A stretch of 64,000 bases of DNA from Microbulbifer variabilis ATCC 700307 (GTDB lineage: Bacteria; Pseudomonadota; Gammaproteobacteria; Pseudomonadales; Cellvibrionaceae): contig NZ_AQYJ01000027.1 in assembly GCF_000380565.1 (NCBI RefSeq), positions 434,001 to 498,000 on the forward strand. Direction: 5' to 3'. Both the position numbers and the translations under genes were made by a program. This document shows positions 35,337 through 45,439 of this stretch, piece by piece. Every line of letters starts with the position of its first letter. The first letter of the stretch is position 1. Under the pieces are notes generated by a model, which was given only the letters and a program-made list of their open reading frames with translations, had not been told where the DNA came from and ran no database searches.

Positions 35337-36872
35337 GTGGCAAACAAACTTGCCCGCGCGCTTAGCGCCTTTTGTTTAATTCCTCTCGCTTCAGCGGTTT
35401 CTGCCGCAAGCCTGCCTGACTACCAAACCAAAAGTGACTGGTATACCGACGCTGCCGATCGTCTGGAAGAGCGTACTGCCCTCTCCAGAGAAGCAAAGAC
35501 TGCAAAGAACGTCATTCTTTTTGTCGGCGACGGTATGGGTATATCCACGTTGACTGCTGCACGTATTCTTGAGGGTCAACTGCGCGGTGAGAATGGTGAG
35601 GAAAATGCCCTTTCTTTTGAGGAGTTTCCCTATTCCGCCCTGATCAAAACATATAACACCAACCAGCAGACCCCGGACTCTGCCGGTACCATGACTGCGA
35701 TGATGACCGGTGTAAAAACCCGCGCCGGAGTCATTAATATTGAGGAAGATGCATTGCGTGCTGATTGCGCCAGTGCTGAAGGCAAAGAACTGAATACTTT
35801 CCTCGAGTTGATGGAAAATCGTGGCAGATCAACTGGCATCGTCTCAACCGCGCGACTGACTCATGCCACGCCCGCCGCCACTTATTCGCGTAGTCCAGAG
35901 CGTGGCTGGGAGTACGAAGCTGAAGGAAATTGTGTGGATATCGCCACGCAAATGATTGAACTGGAATATGGGGATGGCATCGACGTGATGCTCGGTGGCG
36001 GCCGTCGCAGTTTTACAACGACCGATACAGGTGGCAAGCGTGAAGACGGGCGCGATCTTACCAATGAGTGGCTACAGCGCTATGAAGGTGAACAGAATGC
36101 TGAATATGTGCAGACTGGAGCTGAACTGGCGAGCGTGGATCTCGCCTCTACAGACAAGCTGTTGGGGCTCTTCACAAGCAGCCATATGAGTTACGATGCG
36201 GACCGTATTGCTAAGGAGAGCGACGAGCCGAGTATCGCCGAGATGACCGGTACTGCTATTGAACTCCTGCAGAAAGATAGCGATGGCTATTTCCTGATGG
36301 TGGAGTCTGGTCGAATCGACCACGGCCATCACGCAGGTAATGCTTACAACGCATTGCACGATGCGATTGCCTTTGCGGATGCGGTACAAGCTGCACTGGA
36401 TAAGGTGGATCTTGAGGACACCCTGATCCTGGTGACTGCGGACCACAGCCATGTGATGACCATTGCCGGTTATCCAACCCGTGGTAACCCCATTCTCGGC
36501 AAGGTGGTTGAGAATGACAGTAGCGGCGCAGCCAAGGCGGAACTGGAAACCGCATCGGACGACTTGCCTTTTACCACGCTGACCTATGCCAATGGTCTGG
36601 GCTTTGCCGACCTGGGTGAGAATACCGATGCGGATGAACGTTATGGCATAGCTGTTGATACCGGCCGTAAAGATCTCTCTGGCGTAGACACCGAGGCACC
36701 GGGTTTTCATCAGGAGGCTCTAGTTCACCTGGAATCAGAGAGTCACGCGGGTGAAGATATCAGCCTGCATGCCATTGGTGCTGGAGCCAAGTTGGTACAG
36801 GGTAGCCTGGAGCAAAGTGCGCTTTTCCATGTGATGACTGCTGCGACTGACCTGTCGTTGACAGAAGAATAA
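35337..36872 (+). CDS. phoA: Alkaline phosphatase PhoA family, secreted copy
   Basis: A periplasmic metal-dependent phosphomonoesterase that releases inorganic phosphate. From GTG 35337 the 511-residue precursor has a signal peptide (LARALSAFCLIPLASAVSAAS). The catalytic set is present: NVILFVGDGMG (zinc/magnesium Asp), QTPDSAGTMTAMMTG with the nucleophilic serine of DSAGT, ESGRIDHGHHAGN (metal His/Asp) and TADHSHV. It lies 15 bp before a second copy; the pair is a tandem duplication. Upstream, TTGTCAT at about 35281 resembles one half of a Pho box; the second half is poor. Confidence 0.93.
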   Translation: MANKLARALSAFCLIPLASAVSAASLPDYQTKSDWYTDAADRLEERTALSREAKTAKNVILFVGDGMGISTLTAARILEGQLRGENGEENALSFEEFPYSALIKTYNTNQQTPDSAGTMTAMMTGVKTRAGVINIEEDALRADCASAEGKELNTFLELMENRGRSTGIVSTARLTHATPAATYSRSPERGWEYEAEGNCVDIATQMIELEYGDGIDVMLGGGRRSFTTTDTGGKREDGRDLTNEWLQRYEGEQNAEYVQTGAELASVDLASTDKLLGLFTSSHMSYDADRIAKESDEPSIAEMTGTAIELLQKDSDGYFLMVESGRIDHGHHAGNAYNALHDAIAFADAVQAALDKVDLEDTLILVTADHSHVMTIAGYPTRGNPILGKVVENDSSGAAKAELETASDDLPFTTLTYANGLGFADLGENTDADERYGIAVDTGRKDLSGVDTEAPGFHQEALVHLESESHAGEDISLHAIGAGAKLVQGSLEQSALFHVMTAATDLSLTEE

Positions 36873-36887
36873 TTGGGGTAATTCACC

Positions 36888-38459
36888 ATGAGACATTTTA
36901 AAAAGACCCTGCTGGCTTTCTCCGTAGCCCTGCTGGCCGCTGGTTGCAGTGATGACAAGTCCAGCTCGAATCCGGTTGAACTGCCAGAGCCAGAAGATGT
37001 GTTGAACCTCCCCCAGGGGCAGCTCGATAGCGACTGGTTCAAAAAGGGCCAAGAGGCTGTAGAGGCTGCGCAGGCACAGCCAATTAATAATACTCCTGGC
37101 GCAGCAAAGAATATCATCCTGTTTGTCGGCGATGGCATGGGTATTTCTACAGTGACTGCAGCGCGTATCCTCGCCGGTCAACAGCAGGGCCTCGCCGGTG
37201 AGGAGCACCAGCTGAGCTTTGAAAAAATGCCTTTTGCTGGTTTGGTGAAAACTTACAATACCAACCAGCAAACTCCGGACTCCGCTGGCACTATGACGGC
37301 TCTAGTTACCGGGGTTAAAACCAAGGCCGGCGTATTAAGTGTTGCCGAAGATGTGGCGCGCGGCGATTGTGCCGCCAGTCTGGAGCGTCCTCTTACCACT
37401 GCCATTGAGCTGGCAGAGGATCTGGGCAAAAGCACCGGTATTATCAGTACCGCGAGAATTACCCACGCTACTCCGGCAGCCACCTATGCCAAGGTGCCTG
37501 AGCGTGGCTGGGAAGCGTCTGCTCCTGATGGTTGCACTGATATTGCCGCGCAGCTGGTTGAGCTGGAGGCTGGTGATGGTATCGACGTGGTAATGGGAGG
37601 GGGCCGCCGTAACTTCTTGCCCAGTGACGTCACAGATATCGAGGGGGAAGCCGGGCGTCGAGAAGACGGGCGCAACTTGGTGGATGAGTGGAAGACACGT
37701 TACAACGACGGTGTGAACAATATTGCTTACGTAGAAGACACCACAGGCTTTAATGCTGTAGACAGCGCTGCAACCGACAAGTTACTGGGTTTGTTCAACT
37801 CTTCCCACATGGAGTATGAAGCTGTTCGTGAGGAAGATACTGCGGGTGAGCCCTCCCTCACTGAGATGACATCTAAAGGTCTCGAACTCCTGCAGAAAAA
37901 CGACAAGGGATATTTCCTTATGGTAGAGTCCGGTCGTATTGACCATGGCCATCATGCTGGCAACGCCCACCGCGCACTGACCGATGCTGTGGAATTTGCA
38001 GAGGCTATCCAGTATGCAATGGATAACACCAGTGCAGAAGATACTCTAATAGTCGTTACTGCGGACCACAGCCATGTGATGACGATTGCCGGTTATCCCA
38101 CCCGCGGCAACCCGATTCTTGGCAAGGTGATTGGTAATGACAGCAGTGGTGAGGCTAAAACCTCTCCTTCATTAGCTGAAGATGGCCTGCCCTACACAAC
38201 CTTGACCTATGCCAATGGCCCGGGTTACAGCTCCAATGATGACGGTAGCCGGCATGATCTCACAAGCACTGACACTGTCGCACTTGATTACCAGCAGGAT
38301 GCACTGGTGCCCATGAGCAGCGAGTCTCACGCTGGAGAGGATGTAGGCGTATGGGCTCGCGGGCCGGGTGCACACTTGGTGAGTGGTACCAATGAGCAGA
38401 ACTACCTATTCCACGTTATGGCACGCTCAGGTGGTTTATTGGAGCAGGACGCCGAATAA
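36888..38459 (+). CDS. Alkaline phosphatase PhoA family, lipoprotein copy
   Basis: A 523-residue paralog of the preceding gene. The N-terminus is a lipoprotein signal, LLAFSVALLAAGC, followed by an acidic linker (SDDKSSSNPVELPEPEDVLN), so this copy should be membrane-anchored. It retains the catalytic motifs IILFVGDGMG, QTPDSAGTMTALVTG, VESGRIDHGHHAGN and TADHSHV. The two proteins differ throughout in the middle and share long identical motif blocks, consistent with an old duplication. It is co-transcribed with the first copy and faces the convergent CHAD gene. Confidence 0.92.
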   Translation: MRHFKKTLLAFSVALLAAGCSDDKSSSNPVELPEPEDVLNLPQGQLDSDWFKKGQEAVEAAQAQPINNTPGAAKNIILFVGDGMGISTVTAARILAGQQQGLAGEEHQLSFEKMPFAGLVKTYNTNQQTPDSAGTMTALVTGVKTKAGVLSVAEDVARGDCAASLERPLTTAIELAEDLGKSTGIISTARITHATPAATYAKVPERGWEASAPDGCTDIAAQLVELEAGDGIDVVMGGGRRNFLPSDVTDIEGEAGRREDGRNLVDEWKTRYNDGVNNIAYVEDTTGFNAVDSAATDKLLGLFNSSHMEYEAVREEDTAGEPSLTEMTSKGLELLQKNDKGYFLMVESGRIDHGHHAGNAHRALTDAVEFAEAIQYAMDNTSAEDTLIVVTADHSHVMTIAGYPTRGNPILGKVIGNDSSGEAKTSPSLAEDGLPYTTLTYANGPGYSSNDDGSRHDLTSTDTVALDYQQDALVPMSSESHAGEDVGVWARGPGAHLVSGTNEQNYLFHVMARSGGLLEQDAE

Positions 38460-38519
38460 ATTCGGAGGTTATTTGTTTCAATGCAATGGCGCAGGTATTT
38501 CCCTGCGCTGTTTTACTTT

Positions 38520-39335
38520 CTATCTGACTTTCAACTTTGCCTTAATGAAGAGCGCAGAGCAAAGAGTCTCTATTTCCCGACGAAGCCTCATTTTGCGCCA
38601 GTCACCCAGTTCCAAGATTGGTATCAGCTCTTTCCCGAGGCTCTCTCCCGTGGCAATTGCCAAGCGGCAAAGTAAATAGGCGTCGCGCCAATCGCCAAGA
38701 ACTTGGGCCAATTGTTTTAGTGGCTCACAGCGTAATGCGGCTGGCTGTGGAAATTTTTCTTCAAGCAGTCGGCTGTGGTACCAGTGGTCTTTTACTCGTT
38801 TGCGCAATTGGTGCAGATTCTCCGCGCTATCCAATTTTTGCACCTGATACCAAGCTTTTCGCGCTCGCCGGTAACCTCGACAGTATCCGCGTTCTAAATG
38901 AGCCCAGCGAACATCCTCTAATGACCAGTTACCGATACGCCCCCGTCTTTGAATCAGAAACGGTTCGACCTGTGCCAGGGCCCTTTTATCTATTTTTAAA
39001 TGCAGCATATGGCGCAGCAGTGTGTGCATTGTCGGAAAGTGGTGTGGCGGGGCTATCGCAAGTAGGGCTCCTCGAATAGAAACCGGATCGCGGCTCTGAG
39101 CGAGGCTGTGGGCCAGGTTGCGGTAGTGAATGTTTTCACTCTGGAATAAGAGTGGATAAACTGGTTGTACGAGGCGCAGTAGAGCGCGTAATTTCTTGCA
39201 GTGCTTACGCAATTCGTGCACTGCATGCTCACTGGGAAGCTGTTTTGTATGGCTGATTGCAGTATTGATTTCCGCCAGGGCAACTTGCCGAAGTCCATGC
39301 TCTGGAAGTACGTTGCAATCGAGCCGATAACTCAT
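38520..39335 (-). CDS. CHAD domain protein
   Basis: A 271-residue helical protein of the CHAD family, which binds inorganic polyphosphate through conserved His and basic residues. Motifs: VHELRKHCKKLRALLRLVQP and its internal repeat LHQLRKRVKDHWYHSRLLEE, both of the H..LRKR.K type, with YRNLAHSLAQSRDPVSI between. No CYTH triphosphate-tunnel domain is fused or adjacent. It is convergent with the tandem alkaline phosphatases and divergent from ubiE. The link to phosphate is family knowledge plus neighbourhood. Confidence 0.88.
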   Translation of the reverse strand: MSYRLDCNVLPEHGLRQVALAEINTAISHTKQLPSEHAVHELRKHCKKLRALLRLVQPVYPLLFQSENIHYRNLAHSLAQSRDPVSIRGALLAIAPPHHFPTMHTLLRHMLHLKIDKRALAQVEPFLIQRRGRIGNWSLEDVRWAHLERGYCRGYRRARKAWYQVQKLDSAENLHQLRKRVKDHWYHSRLLEEKFPQPAALRCEPLKQLAQVLGDWRDAYLLCRLAIATGESLGKELIPILELGDWRKMRLRREIETLCSALFIKAKLKVR

Positions 39336-39474
39336 GAGCCCTGACCAGTATTTCGTTCCGGTTTCTATGGATCAATTTTAGCGAGTTTCCAAAGGGGGTG
39401 ATGATGGGCTGTGTTCCGCCGGCTTCGTAGATGTACAATGGCTCCCCAGAATTTGGCTCAGTAGGCAGCACAGC

Positions 39475-40224
39475 ATGAAGGATCGCAAGACCACCCACTT
39501 CGGCTACCAAGAGGTCCCGGTGGAGGAAAAGGCCGGTCGTGTGGCAGAAGTGTTCCACTCAGTGGCAGCGCGCTACGATGTAATGAACGATTTAATGTCT
39601 GGGGGGATTCACCGCCTCTGGAAGCGTTTTACCATCGAATTATCCGGCGCGCGGCCGGGACAGAAAATTTTGGATATTGCTGGGGGAACTGGCGACCTCA
39701 CCGCCCGCTTTTCGCGTATTGTGGGTGACAGTGGTCAGGTGGTACTGGCGGATATCAATGAATCGATGTTGCGGGTTGGTCGCGATCGCCTGCTGGACCG
39801 CGGTATCGCCGGCAATGTGGTGCCAGTGCAGGCAGATGCCCAATACCTCCCTTTCCCGGATAATACCTTTGACTGCATAACTATCGCCTTTGGTCTGCGT
39901 AATGTCACTGACAAAGACCTAGCGCTTCGCTCCATGCTACGGGTGCTCAAACCCGGCGGGCGTTTGCTAGTGCTCGAGTTCTCCAAGCCAGAGTCGAAAC
40001 TGCTTGGAAAAGTCTACGATCAATATTCTTTCCGCCTACTGCCATTTATGGGCAAATTGGTAGCCAATGATGCGGAAAGTTACCGTTACCTGGCGGAGAG
40101 CATTCGTATGCACCCAGACCAGGAAACCCTCAAGCAGATGATGGAGGATGCCGGTTTTGTCGATTGTGAATATCACAATATGACTGGCGGTATTGTTGCG
40201 TTGCACCGTGGCATCAAGCCCTAA
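39475..40224 (+). CDS. ubiE: Ubiquinone/menaquinone biosynthesis C-methyltransferase
   Basis: A 249-residue SAM-dependent methyltransferase for the C2 methylation of the quinone ring. N-terminus [28 protein letters not shown] loop [15 protein letters not shown], motif [16 protein letters not shown] and C-terminal [23 protein letters not shown] are standard. It opens the ubiE-ubiJ-ubiB block. Confidence 0.97.
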   Translation: MKDRKTTHFGYQEVPVEEKAGRVAEVFHSVAARYDVMNDLMSGGIHRLWKRFTIELSGARPGQKILDIAGGTGDLTARFSRIVGDSGQVVLADINESMLRVGRDRLLDRGIAGNVVPVQADAQYLPFPDNTFDCITIAFGLRNVTDKDLALRSMLRVLKPGGRLLVLEFSKPESKLLGKVYDQYSFRLLPFMGKLVANDAESYRYLAESIRMHPDQETLKQMMEDAGFVDCEYHNMTGGIVALHRGIKP

Positions 40225-40277
40225 CTGGCGTTTGACGTGATTTACCTGCAAGTGATGGCACGAGGCCAATAACTGCC

Positions 40278-40907
40278 ATGAGCGATCCCACTTATCGCGC
40301 GGGTTTTGATGCTGCGCTGGAAACCGCCATTAATACCGCCCTGCAATATGACCCGGCTACTCGCGCTCGTCTGCAGGAGCTGGATGGTAAAGTTATGGCG
40401 CTCGATCTAACCGCTCCAAAACTACAGTGTTGTTTGTGCATTGAGGGCGATCAAGTATTTGTCCGCCAGCATTGGGAGGGAGATGTCACCACTTCTATCA
40501 GTGGTTCGGCTATTTCTCTTGTGCGTCTTCTAAAAGACCCGGATGCCACGCCCGCGGCCCTGGGGGTCTCAATCAGTGGTTCTAGTGCTCTGCTGGCAGA
40601 ATTGCAGTGGATGATGAGTGATCTGGATATCGACTGGGAGGCGCCGCTGGCGCAATTGATAGGCGATATTCCCGCTCACTCCATCGGCAATGTATTGCGC
40701 AGTGCCGGCAGTTGGTTGAGCGCCAGTCTCAGTCGCGCACCTGTTGCGGCTGCGGAAACCATCAGCGAAGAGTGGCAGTTGACCCCACCACAGGCGCAAT
40801 TTGAGGCCTTTGCCGATGATCTCGCTGAGCTGTCTCTGGCCACTGAGCGCCTGGAAGCACGGGTGCGTTTGCTGCAAGAGCAGTTCTCCCGCAGGGAGGC
40901 TGAGTAG
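40278..40907 (+). CDS. ubiJ: Ubiquinone biosynthesis accessory factor UbiJ
   Basis: A 209-residue protein with an SCP2-like lipid-binding domain in the first ~110 residues ([43 protein letters not shown]), then [28 protein letters not shown] and a C-terminal coiled coil ([13 protein letters not shown]). UbiJ assists the aerobic ubiquinone complex. The next gene, ubiB, starts 2 bp after the stop. Confidence 0.93.
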   Translation: MSDPTYRAGFDAALETAINTALQYDPATRARLQELDGKVMALDLTAPKLQCCLCIEGDQVFVRQHWEGDVTTSISGSAISLVRLLKDPDATPAALGVSISGSSALLAELQWMMSDLDIDWEAPLAQLIGDIPAHSIGNVLRSAGSWLSASLSRAPVAAAETISEEWQLTPPQAQFEAFADDLAELSLATERLEARVRLLQEQFSRREAE

Positions 40908-40909
40908 TT

Positions 40910-42520
40910 TTGCCGCTCTTTCGCAGTTTTACTATCACGCGGGTTTTCCTGCGCTATCGTCTCGATCAGCTATTGCCCGCCGAGCGCCGCCCTTTGTGGC
41001 TGCGAGGGATACTGGCTCCCCTGAAGCTATTGCCACAGCCAAAGATGGAGCGCGGTGAGCGCCTGCGTCGAGCCCTGGAGGAACTGGGGCCAATTTTCGT
41101 CAAATTTGGTCAGTTGCTTTCTACCCGCCCTGACCTGTTACCGCCAGATATTGTCGAGCAGCTCGATTACCTGCAAGACAAGGTGCCTCCCTTCCCAAGC
41201 GACCAGTGTATCTCGTTGATTGAAGAGGCCTTGGAGGCCAGTGTCGACGAAGTTTTCGCGAGCTTTGAGCGCGAGCCCTTGGCTGCGGCTTCGGTGGCAC
41301 AGGTACATGCTGCGGTGCTCACCACTGGTGAATCAGTGGTTGTAAAGGTGCTGCGCCCAGGTATTGGTGAAATAATCCAGGAAGATTTGCGTCTGTTGGG
41401 GGTATTAGCCCGCGGTATTGAGCGCTTTGTGCCCGATGGGCGACGCCTGCGCCCGGTGGAGGTAGTGGAGGACTATCGCCACACCATTGAGGGAGAGCTG
41501 GACCTGGTGCGTGAGGCGGCCAATGGCACCCAGTTGCGGCGTAATTTCAATAACTCTCCACTGCTGTATATCCCTGAAGTGTACTGGGAATACACACGTG
41601 AGAGCGTGTTAGTACTGGAGCGTATTGAGGGCATCCCGGTTACCGATTTGGCGCAGTTGCGCGCTCAGGATACTAATATGCAACTGCTTGCCGAGCGCGG
41701 CGTGGAAATTTTTTTCAAACAGGTATTTGAATACAATTTCTTCCATGCCGATATGCACCCTGGCAATATTTTTGTCTCCCGCGAGCATCCACAACGTCCT
41801 CAGTATATTGCCATCGACACTGCAATTGTCGGTAGCCTTTCGCGTGAGGACCAGTACTATCTGGCACGCAACCTTTTAGCCATGTTCCGCCGCGACTACC
41901 GAATGGTGGCTGAGCTGCACGTACAGAGTGGTTGGGTGCGGGCCGATACGCCGGTGAATACTTTTGAAGCGGCGATCCGCGCCGTATGCGAACCCATTTT
42001 TGAGAAACCGCTGGGAGAGATCTCTTTCGCGCGGGTGCTGATCAGCCTGTTCCAGACCGCGCGACGTTTCGATATGGCAGTGCAGCCACAATTGGTATTG
42101 CTGCAAAAGACGCTGTTGAATATCGAGGGCCTGGGTCGGCAGCTTTATCCGCAGCTGGATCTGTGGAAGACTGCCCATCCATTTTTGGAACGCTGGATGC
42201 GTGACCGCATCCACCCGAAAACCATTGTGGGCGAAATTAAGCGTTACGGTCCCGAATGGTTGGAGAAATTCCCGCAGATGCCGCAACTGGTGTATTCCGC
42301 CTTGGAGCAGTCACGGGAACTGGCACCACAGTTGGAGAATATCGGCGAGAAACTGGCGAGTGGCCAGCGTCGTGGGCGTTGGCAGTACTTGCGCCGTGTA
42401 GGCGGCGTAATCCTTGCTGCAGGAGCTCTCGTCTTGAGCAAGCCCCAGTGGCTGGAGCAGTTACCGCCCTCGGGTTGGGCCCTGGGTATCGCTGCCCTGG
42501 TACTGTTGCTCTGGCCCTAG
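40910..42520 (+). CDS. ubiB: Ubiquinone biosynthesis atypical kinase UbiB
   Basis: A 536-residue member of the ABC1/ADCK/UbiB family with the KxGQ motif ([18 protein letters not shown]), the Ala-rich loop [23 protein letters not shown] and a C-terminal pair of membrane helices ([27 protein letters not shown]). The start is TTG 40910, two bases after ubiJ. The family supports ubiquinone synthesis through lipid-linked ATPase activity rather than classical kinase activity. Confidence 0.95.
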   Translation: MPLFRSFTITRVFLRYRLDQLLPAERRPLWLRGILAPLKLLPQPKMERGERLRRALEELGPIFVKFGQLLSTRPDLLPPDIVEQLDYLQDKVPPFPSDQCISLIEEALEASVDEVFASFEREPLAAASVAQVHAAVLTTGESVVVKVLRPGIGEIIQEDLRLLGVLARGIERFVPDGRRLRPVEVVEDYRHTIEGELDLVREAANGTQLRRNFNNSPLLYIPEVYWEYTRESVLVLERIEGIPVTDLAQLRAQDTNMQLLAERGVEIFFKQVFEYNFFHADMHPGNIFVSREHPQRPQYIAIDTAIVGSLSREDQYYLARNLLAMFRRDYRMVAELHVQSGWVRADTPVNTFEAAIRAVCEPIFEKPLGEISFARVLISLFQTARRFDMAVQPQLVLLQKTLLNIEGLGRQLYPQLDLWKTAHPFLERWMRDRIHPKTIVGEIKRYGPEWLEKFPQMPQLVYSALEQSRELAPQLENIGEKLASGQRRGRWQYLRRVGGVILAAGALVLSKPQWLEQLPPSGWALGIAALVLLLWP

Positions 42521-42565
42521 ATATGTCTGGGCCGACCTACACTTGGAACTCTGAAGGAAGGGACA

Positions 42566-42967
42566 TTGACTCAAGCAAAAGCGACAACCGATTTCCTTGA
42601 CCAGGTCAGTTGGAATAGTGACGGCCTGGTACCAGCCATAGCCCAGGATTATAAAAGTGGCCGGGTATTGATGATGGCATGGATGAATCGCGAATCTCTG
42701 GCCCTTACCGCCAGCGAGGGTTACGCGGTTTATTGGTCGCGATCGCGCAAGAACCTATGGCGCAAGGGCGAAACCTCCGGTTTTCTACAGAAAGTGCGCG
42801 AGGTGCGCCTCGACTGTGATGGAGATACCGTTCTCCTGATGGTGGAACAGGAAGGTGGTATAGCCTGCCATACTGGGCGTAGCAGCTGCTTCTACAACCT
42901 ACTACAGGATGGTGAGTGGCAGGTGAATCAACCTGTGATTCAAGACCCCAAAGCCATTTACAAGTGA
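42566..42967 (+). CDS. hisI: Phosphoribosyl-AMP cyclohydrolase
   Basis: HisI opens the adenine ring in the third step of histidine synthesis. The 133-residue protein has [21 protein letters not shown], the motif [48 protein letters not shown] with the zinc cysteines, and a normal end. The start is TTG 42566 with AAGGAAGGG upstream. hisE follows 8 bp later as a separate gene, rather than the hisIE fusion of enterics. Confidence 0.96.
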   Translation: MTQAKATTDFLDQVSWNSDGLVPAIAQDYKSGRVLMMAWMNRESLALTASEGYAVYWSRSRKNLWRKGETSGFLQKVREVRLDCDGDTVLLMVEQEGGIACHTGRSSCFYNLLQDGEWQVNQPVIQDPKAIYK

Positions 42968-42975
42968 GCCCCTGC

Positions 42976-43314
42976 ATGAGTGACCTGTTACAGCAGCTCG
43001 ACGCCGTCTTAGAAAGTCGCAAGCGTGAGGAAGACGCAGAGAAATCCTATGTGGCCAGTCTGCACAAAAAAGGCCTGAATAAAATCCTGGAAAAGGTCGG
43101 CGAAGAGGCCACGGAAACCATTCTCGCTGCGAAAGACGCACAGTCCAGCGGCGATAATCAGGATATGATCGCCGAGACGGCGGACTTATGGTTTCACTCA
43201 ATGGTGATGCTCTCTCATCTGGGTGCAGATTCGCAGGATGTGCTGGAGGAATTGGGCCGGCGTTTTGGCCTTTCAGGTCTGGTGGAGAAAGCCGCGCGAC
43301 CCAAAAAGGGCTAA
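42976..43314 (+). CDS. hisE: Phosphoribosyl-ATP pyrophosphohydrolase
   Basis: A 112-residue all-alpha MazG-like enzyme catalysing the second step of histidine synthesis. Visible blocks: [48 protein letters not shown] and [17 protein letters not shown] with the metal-binding acidic residues. ATG 42976 is the family start; the frame is open upstream inside hisI. It sits between hisI and tatA as in pseudomonads. Confidence 0.96.
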   Translation: MSDLLQQLDAVLESRKREEDAEKSYVASLHKKGLNKILEKVGEEATETILAAKDAQSSGDNQDMIAETADLWFHSMVMLSHLGADSQDVLEELGRRFGLSGLVEKAARPKKG

Positions 43315-43443
43315 CAAGCGCTTATCGAAAGTATTCAGGAGTCTTTGCTGTAGTAGTTGAAGGCTTCCAAAATTGCAGTTTACCAATGATAGCCCGTGGC
43401 AGCTTAGCGTCTGGCTATCGCATTAAATGACATGGAGACAATT

Positions 43444-43707
43444 ATGGGATTCGGTGGAATTAGCATTTGGCAGCTGTTGATTATTCTAGTCATTGTCCTA
43501 CTGCTGTTCGGAACCAAGCGCCTGAAAAACCTTGGTGGCGATCTCGGTGGGGCTATTAAGGGCTTCCGCAAAGCGATCAAGGATGAAGACAAGAAAAAAG
43601 AAGCCGACGAGGAGAAAGATCCCGAGCGCCTGCAGCATGATGAAGAAGAAAAGCCAGACCAAGGCAGTACCGCCAAGGAAAAAGATAAGCAATCCCAGGA
43701 TAAATAA
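43444..43707 (+). CDS. tatA: Sec-independent translocase protein TatA
   Basis: An 87-residue TatA: one N-terminal membrane helix ([17 protein letters not shown]), the amphipathic helix [22 protein letters not shown] and an acidic/Lys-rich tail ([22 protein letters not shown]). I prefer ATG 43444 because GGAGA lies 5 bp upstream; ATG 43432 would bury that site. First gene of tatABC. Confidence 0.95.
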   Translation: MGFGGISIWQLLIILVIVLLLFGTKRLKNLGGDLGGAIKGFRKAIKDEDKKKEADEEKDPERLQHDEEEKPDQGSTAKEKDKQSQDK

Positions 43708-43737
43708 TTCGGCAACCGTTAACGCGAGTAATGCTCT

Positions 43738-44322
43738 GTGTTTGATATTGGCTTTTTTGAACTGCTGCTGGTCGCTGTGGTGGGCTTGCTCGTGGTTGGG
43801 CCTGAGCGCCTACCCGATGCCATCCGCACTACAGCCCGTTGGTGGTCCGGCTTAAAGCGCACTTTACATAGCGCCCGTGAAGAGTTGGAAAAAGAGGTGG
43901 GTGCGGATGATATTCGTCGGGAATTACACAATGAGCGCATCCTTCGCGAGATTGAGGAAAGTCGCCGGGAAATGGAGCGCACCTTTACTGAGACCAATCG
44001 TGAAGTGAGCGAATCATTGCAGAAGGTTACCGAGGATACGGAAGAAAAGCCTCCTGCAGAGCAGCATGCCAAACAGGGGGAGGTCAAGGAGCTTAAAGAT
44101 AATGCCCTCCCGAAGCGCCCCGAAGAACCCCAGCCCCCCCGTGCGGAAAAAGAGGACTACCTGCCTGAACAGGATGAGACTGTGGAGGAGTTGCAGGACC
44201 CCGAATATCCGGAGCACTGGCATGATTTTGGCGACCCGGACATGAACCCCGATCACCCAGAAAATGTCGAATTGGATGAAGTAGAAAAAGCATCACAACA
44301 AGAAAAAGATAAGCAACCATGA
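43738..44322 (+). CDS. tatB: Sec-independent translocase protein TatB
   Basis: A 194-residue TatB from GTG 43738. The N-terminal helix FDIGFFELLLVAVVGLLVVGPERLP is characteristic, followed by the amphipathic helix IRTTARWWSGLKRTLHSAREELEKEV and a long acidic, charged tail with EESRREMERTFTETNREV and DEVEKASQQEKDKQP. It overlaps tatC by 4 bp. Confidence 0.95.
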   Translation: MFDIGFFELLLVAVVGLLVVGPERLPDAIRTTARWWSGLKRTLHSAREELEKEVGADDIRRELHNERILREIEESRREMERTFTETNREVSESLQKVTEDTEEKPPAEQHAKQGEVKELKDNALPKRPEEPQPPRAEKEDYLPEQDETVEELQDPEYPEHWHDFGDPDMNPDHPENVELDEVEKASQQEKDKQP

Positions 44323-45068
44323 GTGATAAAGCACAAGACAGTCATCAGCCGTTTATCGATCACCTGATCGAGTTGCGCGACCGCTTGTTACGTACTTTAT
44401 TGGTCGTGGTCGTCTTGTTTGCCTGCCTCGTGCCTTTCGCTTCAGAGATTTATAATTTTATTGCCAACCCTCTGCAGGAGAGACTGGTTGGGGATGCTGG
44501 GATGATCGCCACCGAGGTGACTTCAACGTTCCTCACCCCATTTAAGACCACGTTTATAGTCTCTTTCTTTATTGCGATTCCTTTTGTGCTCTACCAAGCC
44601 TGGGCGTTTATTGCACCGGGCCTGTATAAAAATGAAAAGCGTATTGCGGTGCCTATTCTGATCACCAGCGTTTTTCTTTTTTATGCGGGTGTTGCTTTTG
44701 CTTACTTTGTCGTATTTCCAATTCTCTTTGATTTCTTTGTCGGTTCCGCCCATGCAGATATCAAAGTGATGCCGGATATGCGTAGCTACTTGGATCTGGT
44801 GCTGAAATTATTCTTTGCATTTGGTTTTGCTTTCGAAATACCCATCGCCACTGTGCTGTTGATCTGGAGCGGAGCGGTAGATGCAAAAACCCTGGGTAGC
44901 AAGCGCCCCTATGTGATTGTGGGATGTTTCCTGATTGGCATGTTACTCACGCCACCTGATGTGATTTCCCAGTCACTTCTGGCAGTGCCAATGTGGCTTT
45001 TATTTGAGGTGGGTATTTTATTTGGGCGCTGGATAAAAAGGGGTTCCAAGAAAGAGCAAACCGAATAA
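44319..45068 (+). CDS. tatC: Sec-independent translocase protein TatC
   Basis: The 249-residue signal-peptide receptor of the Tat system with six hydrophobic segments and the family blocks FIDHLIELRDRLLRTLL, YQAWAFIAPGLYKNEKR, FAFGFAFEIPIA and GCFLIGMLLTPPDVISQSLLAVPMW. Together with tatA and tatB it exports folded proteins. A GC-rich hairpin follows 49 bp after the stop. Confidence 0.97.
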   Translation: MSDKAQDSHQPFIDHLIELRDRLLRTLLVVVVLFACLVPFASEIYNFIANPLQERLVGDAGMIATEVTSTFLTPFKTTFIVSFFIAIPFVLYQAWAFIAPGLYKNEKRIAVPILITSVFLFYAGVAFAYFVVFPILFDFFVGSAHADIKVMPDMRSYLDLVLKLFFAFGFAFEIPIATVLLIWSGAVDAKTLGSKRPYVIVGCFLIGMLLTPPDVISQSLLAVPMWLLFEVGILFGRWIKRGSKKEQTE

Positions 45069-45117
45069 GCTGCCTGTTAGCCGGGAGCGTAATAAGCACC
45101 TCCCTGTGCTGTAAAGT

Positions 45118-45143
45118 GCCCCGGCAGCCGAAGCTGCCGGGGC
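45118..45143 (+). terminator. Strong hairpin after tatABC
   Basis: GCCCCGGCAGC (45118-45128) pairs perfectly with GCTGCCGGGGC (45133-45143) around CGAA. There is no long T tract, so it may need Rho or act as an mRNA 3' stabiliser. Confidence 0.65.
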
Positions 45144-45254
45144 AATAGCCCTGTTGTTTTGTCTACCCTACCCCTGATTGTAACCCTTTGCTCTCAAGAC
45201 AAGAGTTACCCAGGTATATGGGCAGTCTGCGTTCCATGCAAAAAGAAGCTGATC

Positions 45255-45350
45255 GACTCCGGTTTTTGTGCCACTACTAGCAAGCCCCCATCGCGACAAA
45301 AACCAGACGGTCAGCTCGGGAAATGGACAATTGTGCCGGGCTCGCTCTGG
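45255..45350. other. Structured intergenic element, two nested inverted repeats
   Basis: GGTTTTTGT (45261-45269) mirrors ACAAAAACC (45296-45304). Next to it CCAGA-AGCTCGG (45303-45307, 45313-45319) mirrors CCGGGCT-TCTGG (45336-45342, 45346-45350), around a loop containing the palindrome ACAATTGT. The weak ORFs on both strands here look like accidental frames. It could be a REP-like or miniature repeat, or an RNA. Region 45144-45439 holds no other gene. Confidence 0.45.
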
Positions 45351-45439
45351 AGTTAACCCTGCATAATTGCCTGCTGCCGCCTGTATTAACGGCAAAAATA
45401 TTTACCCTAAGATCCTGGGCTTAAGCGGGATATTCCAGT

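Noticed and set aside
45159..45395. Two small frames on opposite strands between tatC and DUF3149
   Set aside because: They cross strong inverted repeats, have no ribosome sites and resemble translated intergenic repeat; treated as a structured element.
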